A program made the position numbers and the translations under genes. This document shows positions 42,850-51,526 of a stretch of DNA of 64,000 nt, piece by piece. Source of the DNA: Polychytrium aggregatum. Lineage: Eukaryota; Chytridiomycota; Chytridiomycetes; Polychytriales. The stretch is taken from NCBI RefSeq assembly GCF_025602895.1, contig NW_026516352.1, positions 32,582-96,581 on the forward strand. The letters are read 5' to 3'. Under the pieces are notes generated by a model, which had not been told where the DNA came from, did not search any database, and saw nothing but the letters and a program-made list of their open reading frames with translations. Within the stretch, counting starts at the first letter, position 1. Every line of letters starts with the position of its first letter.

Positions 42850-45545
42850 TCAGCGACACAGGTCTGCTGATCCGTAGACCCCAGTGGGCAGGTCGTGCGA
42901 TTGTTTCCCGTCCTGGTTGGCAATCTCTTTGTTTTGGGTGGGTCCGGAAGCACAGTCTTGAATACACTCGGTCCGATCTCCTGTGGCGATGATCGACTGG
43001 CATACCGAGATCATGTTCCTGGCTGCATTGATGTCTCGATCCCACAGCGTATGGCAGCTTGCTACAGCTCCGGACAAAGTGTGGTTTCTCGATATCAAGA
43101 TGCTCGACCTTCTCGAGTCGCTTGGCTTCCCGACAATGTGAGCACACCTGGGATGTGTTGAACTCATTCACCGAGCACACATGGATCTTGGAGACGGCTC
43201 GGTCTGGTGGGCGTCTCTGGTGATGGTGGAATTGCTCAAAGTACTTGGCAAACCTGAGTCTCCTGGGACTGGATGCGTATCCCCTCCCTTGCTTCCACGA
43301 AGCATTCCCAAAGGCAATCACCACGTCGGTCTCCCTTGGTGCCTGGTCGATGACTTGCTTGCACATCTCGTGGACAGTGCGCTGTCGCTTGCTGTGGAGA
43401 TCGAGTCGCTTGAATCGCCGTCGCCGGGTCAGGCTGAAGTACAGCTGCTTTGTCCAGCATGTCTCCATCGAACACATGGCGAATGTATCGCAGGAAGGAA
43501 GCCAACCCAGGGATCTTGGGACTTGGTGTGGTGCTCATCCATTCCTGCAGATCAAGGGCCTTGTGGGTGCTCTGGATCCACTTGGTCGCCTGACTGGTGC
43601 CAGTTCGATGCTGGTACTCCTTGTTGGAGAACGAGACGATCTTCTCGTTGGCACGTTGTGTCTTGGTCACCTTGACACCGTCTTGCTCCTGGATGGATGG
43701 TTGACCGGGTGCTCGATTGACAGCGGTGAAGATCGATCCCACTCCAGGGTCGATCCCGATCCATGTGGTCCGAGAGTCGTCAATGGGACCGACCCCTGGT
43801 ACTGGATCTTCTGCTCGGGAGTGAGTGTGTTCACCTTGGTCTTGGGTACCGGCTTGGTATCAGGGTCATTCTTCCTCAGAATCTTGTACCTGAGTGTGGT
43901 GATCGAGCACCCGACCCCATCGGTGGTGATCTCACAGCCAAAGAGCTGCTTCCCCTCTTTCCTGACACCAAAGAGTCTCGATTCCAGCTTGAAGTTGTTT
44001 CGCCAGAAGATCTCTTGTTTTGTGGTGCCATTGACCTTGGTCTTCAGGTCGTCCCACTTGAGCCCAGTGCCAGTCTGAGATCCAAGAATTTGATACATAG
44101 CTTTGGTATCGAGCTTGACATACTTTGCTCTGGCATCGCAGAGCGGGACCAAGGTGCACTGTGCTCGAGGGATGTTGAGGCGCTTCTTGGTCTGGGCAAG
44201 CCGGTCGGTGAGGCGCTTGATCCGCTTCATGTTCACAGCGATCTTCTTGTCCACCTCCTCGTGCTGGGTATGGAGTGCGTTGTATTGATCCGACTGCCTA
44301 CGTTCGATAGCGCGACACATCTCCTCATTCAGTCGTCCACGATCTTCTTTCAGATCATTCGGTATCCCCTCACGAGCCTGGGGATGATTCTGTTTCGAAT
44401 GGTCGCCACGAACAGTGTCTCCTTTCGGTGGGTCAGGCGAGAGACTTCACTGGCCAATACTGGTACGACTTTGTACAGGCTCTGGTGGCTTGTGTAGCGA
44501 AAGCTGTAGAGCTGCTCGGCATGGTGTGTGAAGGATTTCCTCAGATCAACGAGGAGTGTATCGGAGAGGGGATTCTCCATCAGCTTCATGCACTCGTCAA
44601 CGTGTGTATGTCGCTTTGCACATCCCTTGGGAGCAATCCAGTACCAGATTGCAGAATCGACGGAGGAGAGACCAATACCGATCGAGAATGTGGGTCTCGC
44701 AGTTGACTGCATAGGTTTTGATGGCCAGATCTATGACTTGGGACCCAGTACCCTTTGGAAGGGATACTGGAGGTAGGACACACGAATCGCTCCATGTACT
44801 TCGATACAGTTCATATGTGTCGAGGAGATGCCTGTCATCTTCTGGGGTGTTCGTCCTGGCACCCACTGTTCCTCTCTGCACCATGTTGAAGCACTTTCGA
44901 ACGAACGAAGGATCGCTCGACGACACAGTGGGGATGGTGATGCCCTCGTCCAAGCATCGCCTGAGATGCAGCTCCAGGAGCCGAGATGCTTCGTACTGCA
45001 CGTGTGTCATGGCCCTGGACAGTCTCCTCGATCTTGTCGTGTAAGGCGCCGTTCTTGATGATGGCGCCAAGAGTGCACTTGATGATCGAGTACTCTGCCT
45101 TGGCATACTCGTTTGGTTCACAGGCAGGCTCAGTAGAGCTCCAGAGAGGTTTGTTCGCTGAACATTTGGAGCTGTTGCTTCTCCCATGACCCTCCTGTTT
45201 GCAGGTCGGGCAGATCAGGACCTTGGGTGCAGGCATCTCGACCACGAGGGCCGGAACAGCGATGTCTTCACTGGACTCGTCTGGAGGGGGTGCTTGGCAA
45301 ACGGCCCCAAAGACAGACGCTGAGTCAGAAGGGGGGGCCAACTCGGTTCGGGCCTTGCACTTCTTGGTGAAGGGCTTGACATGGTTGGTCAGACCACAGG
45401 CACGACACGATTTGATGACTAGTTTCTTGGCAGCATGTTTGTCGCGGGGCTGCCCAGGATCTGGATTTGGGTCGGGAGGAGATTTTTTCTTGCGGGGAGG
45501 CATCTGTCGCGATTTCGACACCCCGCTGGTTCTACCCATAGGCAA
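42850..45545 (-). pseudogene. Fanzor (eukaryotic TnpB-like RNA-guided nuclease), frameshifted
   Basis: Minus-strand coding sequence of about 900 codons spread over seven overlapping frames (45545-44835, 45187-44597, 44712-44350, 44320-43667, 43742-43236, 43477-42791, 43167-42850). Order: basic N-terminus (PPRKKKSPP); two Cys-rich motifs (CRACGLTNHVKPFTKKC, CPTCKQEGHGRSNSSKC); helical N-domain (HVQYEASRLLELHLRRC); RuvC-I GIDPGVGS near 43750; RuvC-II region VVIAFGNASWKQG near 43300; candidate alternative Glu and zinc ribbon VNEFNTSQVCSHC near 43160; RuvC-III WDRDINAARNM at 43044-43012. Known family members use a transposon-end-derived RNA to cut DNA. Six single-step frame changes make this copy non-coding as written, by decay or by assembly indels. 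Confidence 0.88.
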
Positions 45546-45590
45546 GAAAAAACCAAGGGTGATTTTGACGCACTTTTTCGATGGTATGAT

Positions 45591-46523
45591 TCACGCCCAG
45601 AAACGCATCGCGCGCTCAATCAGCCGTGGGAAGACATCTGGAAGCACCCTCCGCACGGCGGACTCGAACAGGGTCACCATCCCGATCCTGAACCCCTCGG
45701 AGGCATTCAGCGTTGCTGCCTTCCTGTACTGATGCTTCACAATCCCAAAGAAGTTCTCGATGGGATTGAAGTCGGGCGAGGCAGGTGGGGTGAAGATCAC
45801 TGACCATCCTCGGCGATCGATGCAGTCCAGGACAGCCATTGTCTTGTGCATGCTGACATTGTCCATCACAATCACAGAGTCGTCTGGGAAGGTCGCTCGC
45901 TCAAAGAACTCGACCATCGAGTGTGTCTTGAATGATGTGGGGATGTACATGCGATGCAGCACACCAGAGTGGTTGATGGCAAATGCAGCCGAGACAGACT
46001 TGTGCTTCATGTGATTGCGCTGGCGAAGCGGAGCACCCTTCGGTGAGTATCCGTAGAGAGGGAAAATGGATCTCCTGATCCCTGTCTCGTCGACAAAAAC
46101 CAATCGTCGTGGGTCGATGGAGCGGACCTGGTCCCTGAACTGTGCCACTCGCTCATCCAGTCGCTTGGACTTGTAGAGGTGTGTTGCCCTCTTGTGTGAG
46201 AGACCTGCTCGCTGGATGGCAGTGTGGCAGAGTGAGAGTGATACTTTCCTCTGGAGGATGGACTCGAGCTTGCATCGCAGCACAGGACCAGTCTGGAACG
46301 GGTCCTGTTCAATCAGGGTGCGAATGACTGGACATGCCTGCTCGAAGAACGTGGATCTGCGAGCTGGGACCCGGGATGGGTCATCCAGCTTGCATCCTCG
46401 GTGCCATCGATGGATGGTGCTCTTGGATACACTGAATATGGAGGCGACCTTACGCAGGCTATGGATGAGGGCGTAGCATCGCAATGCGGCGGTGCGAAAG
46501 TCGGATGTGTGGCGAATGGTCAT
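45591..46523 (-). CDS. DD34E transposase, IS630-Tc1-mariner superfamily
   Basis: 310 residues from ATG 46523 (MTIRHTSDFRTAALRC). N-terminal helix-turn-helix (LRKVASIFSVSKSTIHRW), a second HTH-like region (VSLSLCHTAIQRAGLSHKRA), then the catalytic core: first Asp in VFVDETGIRR, second in VIVMDNVSMHK, Glu in PDFNPIENFFG with 34 residues between the last two (DD34E). All catalytic residues are present and the frame is intact, so this copy may still move itself and, in trans, the other copies. It is about 97% identical by eye to the truncated copy at 60259-61086. It binds the TIRs and inserts at TA. Confidence 0.95.
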   Translation of the reverse strand: MTIRHTSDFRTAALRCYALIHSLRKVASIFSVSKSTIHRWHRGCKLDDPSRVPARRSTFFEQACPVIRTLIEQDPFQTGPVLRCKLESILQRKVSLSLCHTAIQRAGLSHKRATHLYKSKRLDERVAQFRDQVRSIDPRRLVFVDETGIRRSIFPLYGYSPKGAPLRQRNHMKHKSVSAAFAINHSGVLHRMYIPTSFKTHSMVEFFERATFPDDSVIVMDNVSMHKTMAVLDCIDRRGWSVIFTPPASPDFNPIENFFGIVKHQYRKAATLNASEGFRIGMVTLFESAVRRVLPDVFPRLIERAMRFWA

Positions 46524-46579
46524 GGCCAGCGCGCGATGGTTTTGGGTAACAAAATATTCGATCAATGGTCAAAACCCGG

Positions 46580-46606
46580 GTGTCCCGTTTTTTATTGGAT
46601 TGGCTG
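46580..46606. repeat. Terminal inverted repeat, right (transposase side)
   Basis: Reverse complement begins CAGCCAATCCAA and ends AACGGGACAC; followed by TA. It diverges from the left TIR at internal positions but keeps both ends. Confidence 0.9.
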
Positions 46607-47191
46607 TAGTTGGCTGAAATGTCCTTGGAGGACCACCATGCCATTTTCATCACTGGGCTTCTTGGGGATACACTCGAGGCCGAATCCATCGGGCACGAAG
46701 CGAGCCATCTTCGTATATACGCCGTCTTTACCGAGATTGTAGAATCCCAGCTTCTGATGACTAGGTGCGGGAACGGGCTTATCTTTGTGCTTGTAGAAGA
46801 CCCGCTGGAAGAGTGCGATGTCGGGCGACGGGACGTAGCGGAAACTGCCGTAGGGTGGTATTTCCCTGCGTTGGTGGGTCTCGAGGTCGAATTTGGAGAG
46901 AAGTTTGATGGCGTCAGCACGGTAGCTGCAGTCTGCATTCAGGGTTGCAGCTTTGAGTTCGAACAGGAACTCGTCGATTTTGTCAGCAGCCCGACAGTAG
47001 ACGCTGACATCTTTCGGGTTTCTCAATCCATATTCTTGGAAAGACTCGCCGAAAAGATCGCGGCATTTGTAACGACCTCCGCGAATGAGTTCGAGCTCGA
47101 GGAACCAAAGATCGGTAGTATTGTTGGGCGCCTTGATGTTGGTGCGAATGTAGCACCCCTTGGGCTTGGCGGGATCGGCAGAAGGCGGCAT
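46607..47191 (-). pseudogene. Gene Y, 5' part, interrupted by the Fanzor transposon
   Basis: ATG 47191 (MPPSADPAKPKGCYIRTN) opens a 195-codon frame up to the TA at 46607. Without the transposon the frame continues at 42807 and ends at 42676, 238 residues in total. Soluble, mixed alpha/beta character (LWFLELELIRGGRYKCRDLF, PPYGSFRYVPSPDIALF); no family recognised. The insertion truncates it after ...GHFSQL with a few transposon-derived residues. Whether Y is a separate gene or the 5' part of X2 is open. Confidence 0.7.
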
Positions 47192-47671
47192 GGTAGAGCA
47201 GCTGTGGGAACGACTATGCGTTACAACGAATCCGAGTGGCCGCCTGTTGCTTGCTGCTGCTGGGCACTACTGGGGACTGGACTTACCTGGAGGCGAATGA
47301 ATGCGCTGGGACGAGTAGGCGGGCGATGCTGCTGTCCTCGGGAAGCCAGCGGCGGCTTTTATGGGGGTGCGAGGGCGTGGGATGGGAGACATGACAGATC
47401 GGATTGCAGCGGCAATCCGGGCGGCGTTTCGCTGGCGACAGCGGTTTGGCATCCAGCCTGGCCAGCTGACCACGCATCGAAGGGTTCAGCGCGATTGTGG
47501 CGCAGGGAGTCCAGCCCAGCGATCGCACCACGGTCGCCGGCGGGCGGAGGAAACACCATGTCCGGCCGGACCCCTCGGTCAGGTGATCGCGTCGACCTCC
47601 CAGCCCAATGCACCAAGTCCTCATTTCGCTACTTGGACTTGATCAAGTCGAGGCAAACGCAAATGTATTTT
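47192..47671. other. Intergenic region upstream of gene Y
   Basis: 480 bp between the Y start and the Sel1 gene stop. No supported gene; likely holds the Y promoter and the Sel1 gene's 3' end. Confidence 0.5.
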
Positions 47672-48805
47672 TCAGTTGGAGCGAGTGAGCGAGTTGATCA
47701 GTGCTTGGGAGCGTTGGTAGTCCACTGGCACACCAAAACCATGGAAATAGCATTGAGCTAGTCGCTCGGTTGCTTTGCGGCAGCCCTGCATCGACGACCG
47801 TTGGAACCAAGTGACTGCCTGCACCGGATCGGCAGACACACCATGTCCGTGAGCCAAGAAATCTCCGATGATGAGCTGCGAGCCTGCATGACCGAGCTTT
47901 GCGGCCGACATGAACACCTCTGCTGCTTTCACCAAGTCCTTTTCAACGCCAACTCCATCGATATAGCATCCTCCCAAGTTATAGAGTGCATCGAGATTCC
48001 AGCAGTGGGATGCCAGATTGAACCATTCAAAGGCCTTGGGGAGATCTTGCAACACAATCTCGCCTTCCAAAAACACATTGCCCAGGCAGCACATTGCCGG
48101 GGCATACCCGCGATCTGCGGCGGATTTTATCCAGAAGAAGCACTCGCCGTTCGACTGGGGAGTACCTCTGCCCTCGCGAGTCAGGATGGCGAGGCCGAGT
48201 TGTGCCTCGGCGTTGTCGTTGAGGGCGATGATTCGGACCATGTCAGCACCTTGCTTTGCTTGCACAGGGCAACCCAGTCCCTCCAGGTAGCAGCGAGCCA
48301 GGAGGAGCTGACCCGGCCAATGGCGGCGAGCAGCGATCTTGGCCCACTGGAAGAGGAGCTTGAAGATGGGCTCGGTTTGGCTGCCTGGTGCCGGGGGATT
48401 GCAGATGAACGGCGTTGCCTTGAAGGAGATGCTGCCGTATCCGGAAACGTCGCAGAGATCGACTAACACCTGGCTCGCATATCGAAGGTTGTGGTATACG
48501 TATGGTGCCCTGCTGACCGACATCCAGAGATTGAAGGCCCGGGTGTAGTCGATAGCCGTGCCGATACCCAGCCAATTCATCCAGGCCAGATGGAAGCGGG
48601 CATTTGGATCCAGATCGCTCTTGGAACACATGAATGCAAAGGCATCGATCCAGGCCTGGTGGTTGCTGGGAACAATGTCGATCAACACATCGGTGGCACC
48701 GACGACTTGATTATAATTGGGGCTGATCAGCATCTCGAAGAGCTCGTCGAGCGATTCGACGTCAGGCTCGGAATCGGTCTTCACGGCGGGTTTCTCTACG
48801 AGCAT
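47672..48805 (-). CDS. Sel1-repeat protein
   Basis: 377 residues from ATG 48805 (MLVEKPAVKTDSEPDVES). After an acidic N-terminus it carries successive Sel1 repeats: RFHLAWMNWLGIGTAID, LLLARCYLEGLGCPVQAKQG, AQLGLAILTREGRGTPQ, AMCCLGNVFLEGEIVLQDLP, LYNLGGCYIDGVGVEKDLVK, LIIGDFLAHGHGVSADPVQA, LAQCYFHGFGVPVDYQRSQ. No kinase domain is attached, unlike K2-K4. Sel1 proteins are usually adaptors; partner unknown. The frame opens upstream of the chosen start with a hydrophobic stretch, so a longer N-terminus is possible. Confidence 0.9.
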   Translation of the reverse strand: MLVEKPAVKTDSEPDVESLDELFEMLISPNYNQVVGATDVLIDIVPSNHQAWIDAFAFMCSKSDLDPNARFHLAWMNWLGIGTAIDYTRAFNLWMSVSRAPYVYHNLRYASQVLVDLCDVSGYGSISFKATPFICNPPAPGSQTEPIFKLLFQWAKIAARRHWPGQLLLARCYLEGLGCPVQAKQGADMVRIIALNDNAEAQLGLAILTREGRGTPQSNGECFFWIKSAADRGYAPAMCCLGNVFLEGEIVLQDLPKAFEWFNLASHCWNLDALYNLGGCYIDGVGVEKDLVKAAEVFMSAAKLGHAGSQLIIGDFLAHGHGVSADPVQAVTWFQRSSMQGCRKATERLAQCYFHGFGVPVDYQRSQALINSLTRSN

Positions 48806-48908
48806 GGCGATGGATGGAGAACGATGAAGGAGAAAGATCACAACGCCCCACTCACGGACATGAAGAGCCCACAAATATGTCCGAGGGATGAAATCACATG
48901 TTCATTCT

Positions 48909-50144
48909 TTATTGGATGCACTGCATGTAACGCTGGTACACAGGCCAAATGATGCGGCCATTCCCATGAGCTTCTATAGACGTCCTGAGCAGCCCTGTCA
49001 AAGCGTCCCGCACCTGGGGGTCATTCCCAGCTGCGACAATCGCATCCAGCGGGATATCGGCACCCCAGCTTTGAGCACGATCCCAGGCATGGAATGAGAA
49101 CTGGCGTCTCGAGAGAATGAACACGCGCGCCATATGGCTGCCCTGGAGGTACGCTTTGATGACAGCCAGGTGGTAGATGGAGGTGATTGTGGAATTGCGA
49201 GGAACACCAAGTGCGAGCTTCTTGCAGTTGGCCAACAAAAATTCCCTGTCTGCCTCGGGTTCTATCGTTAGCACCCAATTCACAACAGAGACAGCACCTG
49301 GGACATTTTCAATCGATCCAGAGTTCAAGATGTCAAAGAGTCTTCCAATGCTGAGGGTGTGGCGTTGCATTGCGCATTCTGCGAGCAGATTCAGCGCTCT
49401 GGTTATATCGACCCCAGTGCCATAGCCATAGCGGTAGCATTCGTAGAGCTTGTACCGGGCATCTACATGAGTAGACTCCATGGTCTTGAGCCACTCACAG
49501 AACTGGACGCGGACTTTGGGATATCTGGACTGCATCAGTCTCGTCCCATTGTCGATGATGAACTTTATGAGCGACTCGGAGTCGGTTCGCTTGCATTCGT
49601 CGAGCAGGATGGTGAGACTTTGGGACTGCAGCGACACGTTCAGCCGGCGGTGGATCAATATCCACATGGCCGTTGGGACGTGCTTGGCTTCAACGCAAGT
49701 TTGGCATTTCGAAACCCATTGGTCATCGTGCATTCCCCTGCAGCTGACGAGTCGGACAAACTCTGCCGAAACCACAGCGTTCGGGATCGACTTGATCCAT
49801 TTGAGGGTGTAGGGACGCCATTCAGTGGGGAAGTACTGGGTCAGCGCAGCGCAATCGTTCGGGAGGAGCTCGGTGTCGTACTTGGCGTTGAACCATGCGG
49901 CCCAGATGCGGATGCCGACCGACTTTGTCGAGAGGACGGATCGCATGTCACTGGAGGTGGCTCGGAGCTTCACGAGGCTTGAAGGAGGGAGCTTGTCGAG
50001 CAGCTCTGGGATCTGGAAGATGGTTTGGACGGCAAAAGGTGTGGCCTCGACCCCGGCATTGGCGAGCTCTTCGTGGATGCATCTGCGCTTGGCAGCGCGG
50101 GTGCTCATCGAGCGGGTGATGCGCTTGGTACTGGAGGAGGACAT
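48909..50144 (-). CDS. F-box-like protein with Sel1-type repeats
   Basis: 411 residues from ATG 50144 (MSSSSTKRITRSMSTRAA); ATG 50198 upstream is in frame. IPELLDKLPPSSLVKLRATS at about 45-65 resembles the F-box core that binds Skp1 in SCF ubiquitin ligases. The rest is helical with one clear Sel1 motif (YECYRYGYGTGVDITRALNL). If the F-box assignment is right, the Sel1-like helices would be the substrate-binding part. It lies 104 bp upstream of the Sel1 gene on the same strand. Confidence 0.65.
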   Translation of the reverse strand: MSSSSTKRITRSMSTRAAKRRCIHEELANAGVEATPFAVQTIFQIPELLDKLPPSSLVKLRATSSDMRSVLSTKSVGIRIWAAWFNAKYDTELLPNDCAALTQYFPTEWRPYTLKWIKSIPNAVVSAEFVRLVSCRGMHDDQWVSKCQTCVEAKHVPTAMWILIHRRLNVSLQSQSLTILLDECKRTDSESLIKFIIDNGTRLMQSRYPKVRVQFCEWLKTMESTHVDARYKLYECYRYGYGTGVDITRALNLLAECAMQRHTLSIGRLFDILNSGSIENVPGAVSVVNWVLTIEPEADREFLLANCKKLALGVPRNSTITSIYHLAVIKAYLQGSHMARVFILSRRQFSFHAWDRAQSWGADIPLDAIVAAGNDPQVRDALTGLLRTSIEAHGNGRIIWPVYQRYMQCIQ

Positions 50145-50276
50145 GATGCAGGTAGCCTCGAACACACCCACCTCACAACGGCGTCTCTTATACCCCATGC
50201 TCTATGCGAAACGTGTGAGGAGATGGACAGTGTGTGCTTTATTGGCTCGGACAGGATCCTTTGCATGACACAGGGT

Positions 50277-50573
50277 TCAGTTGTCGACTCCGTCCGACTC
50301 GGGCTTGCTGGTCCCGCGGGCGCGACGGCGTGAACGTCCCCAGTGCTTGACCAGGTTCCTGGTCGGATATTTGACACCGACCTTGGCGGCTCGATCGTAG
50401 GAGGGGCGTTGACGGACGGGGGGCTGCTTGCAGGGGCGACCTGGCTTGCGCTTGGCCAACGGGGATGGCTTCATGATGGCAGCAGGAGGCTCTGGACGAT
50501 CGCTCTCTCCAGAGTCCGAGAAGATCTCGCTGAAACTGATGGATCTGAGGACGTCGGCGGTGCTTGGCTCCAT
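50277..50573 (-). CDS. Small basic protein with an AT-hook-like motif
   Basis: 98 residues (MEPSTADVLRSISFSEIFSD...). The motif KRKPGRPCKQ fits the AT-hook core (P-G-R-P), which binds the minor groove of AT-rich DNA; the C-terminal half is strongly basic (HWGRSRRRARG). Suggests a small nuclear protein. Another frame upstream (to 50683) could supply a 5' exon. Divergent from the coiled-coil gene at 50799. Confidence 0.5.
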   Translation of the reverse strand: MEPSTADVLRSISFSEIFSDSGESDRPEPPAAIMKPSPLAKRKPGRPCKQPPVRQRPSYDRAAKVGVKYPTRNLVKHWGRSRRRARGTSKPESDGVDN

Positions 50574-50798
50574 GGCGGCGGTGGTAGAGATGGCGACAAA
50601 CGGATTTCACCCAGTCCTTCTTGTATGGCGCTGCCATCATCGGAGTCGGAACTTTGCAAGGCGAAAGACGGGGGCATTCCCATGACAGGATCCTCCTCGG
50701 GATGGAGGGCGGGGGGGAGGCATCAGCTGCGTGGATGTCGCTCATGGCCACTCTATCTCCGCCAGACTCCGATGTTCAAAAGGCGAGCGAAGTCGTCG

Positions 50799-51482
50799 AT
50801 GGCGATCGGTCCGCATCTCGCCTCTCGAACGATGACCCACGACGCTCCCCCCAGCACGATTGTCGACGCCGATGACACACTCCTCGTGAACTTCACCCAC
50901 CTGGTCGATCGCCCTCACCTTGGGTTGACGATGCTTCAAGGCCGCAAGCACCGCTCCGTGTCAGCCCTCGTCCCTGGTGAAGACACCCGACGCAAGATCA
51001 ACTCGATGATACGAGTGTGCGTTCGCAAGGCCCGAGAAGAAGCCCTCGCCCCGGCGGTCAAGCGACTCCTCGAAAGCGGTGGCGACATCTGGCTGCGCCG
51101 AGCCATGGTGCGGCCGCCGCGCGTCCAAGTCGGTGACCTCTTTGTCTCGCTGGAGGAAGCTCGGACGCTCTTTGCCATTCACATCGTCGTGTTTGGTGCC
51201 ACCGTCCCGGCCCTCGAGCAAAGCGTCGTCCGATTCTTGAGCAGCCTCCCACATGACATGAGCCATGGCAACGAAGAAAAGGTTTTGTCCGGACGTAGAC
51301 CAGGACAGCGGCCCAGACACCAAATGGCGACCCCCAGCACACGCCTCGCCGGACCAGCCAAGCGCACGCGCACAGCCCTCGCCCACCTTCGCCAGCAGGT
51401 CCAGTGCATCGACGGGCAGCTGGAATCGCTTCATGCCCAGCGCTCCGACCTCTGTGCTCAGATCGAGCAGTTCTGCGAGTAG
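50799..51482 (+). CDS. Hypothetical protein with C-terminal coiled coil
   Basis: 227 residues from ATG 50799 (MAIGPHLASRTMTHDAPP); ATG 50832 is an alternative. Middle part helical (INSMIRVCVRKAREEALAPA). The C-terminus has a heptad-like helix (LAHLRQQVQCIDGQLESLHA, then QIEQFCE), probably a short coiled coil. No family recognised. It ends 45 bp before the lectin gene on the same strand. Confidence 0.55.
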   Translation: MAIGPHLASRTMTHDAPPSTIVDADDTLLVNFTHLVDRPHLGLTMLQGRKHRSVSALVPGEDTRRKINSMIRVCVRKAREEALAPAVKRLLESGGDIWLRRAMVRPPRVQVGDLFVSLEEARTLFAIHIVVFGATVPALEQSVVRFLSSLPHDMSHGNEEKVLSGRRPGQRPRHQMATPSTRLAGPAKRTRTALAHLRQQVQCIDGQLESLHAQRSDLCAQIEQFCE

Positions 51483-51526
51483 GAACAGATCAATACATCG
51501 TTTTTTTCTGCCGTATCCACAAAGCC

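Larger units (their letters stand above)
42810..46606 (-). mobile_element. Tc1/mariner-type transposon carrying a transposase and a Fanzor gene
   Basis: A 3797-bp element bounded by 27-bp imperfect terminal inverted repeats (42810-42836 and 46580-46606, both beginning CAG(T/C)CAA(A/T)CCA and ending AAACGGGACA) and flanked by TA on both sides (42808-42809, 46607-46608), the hallmark of Tc1/mariner insertion. Cargo on the minus strand: intact DD34E transposase (46523-45591), then a Fanzor-like gene (45545-42850) starting 45 bp later and ending 14 bp from the TIR. Host gene Y reads in frame across the empty site. Related ends occur at 60176 and, degenerate, at 59388. Confidence 0.93.

Noticed and set aside
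43139-43190. Bacterial IS605/IS607 TnpB element
   Set aside because: The Cys motifs resemble TnpB, but the mariner-type TIRs, TA duplication, long N-terminal extension and the WDRD-x-NAARNM motif point to Fanzor in a eukaryotic transposon.
42850-45545. The Fanzor frame changes explained as introns
   Set aside because: Adjacent frames overlap on the same nucleotides and conserved motifs lie too close to the switches to fit even 40-bp introns.
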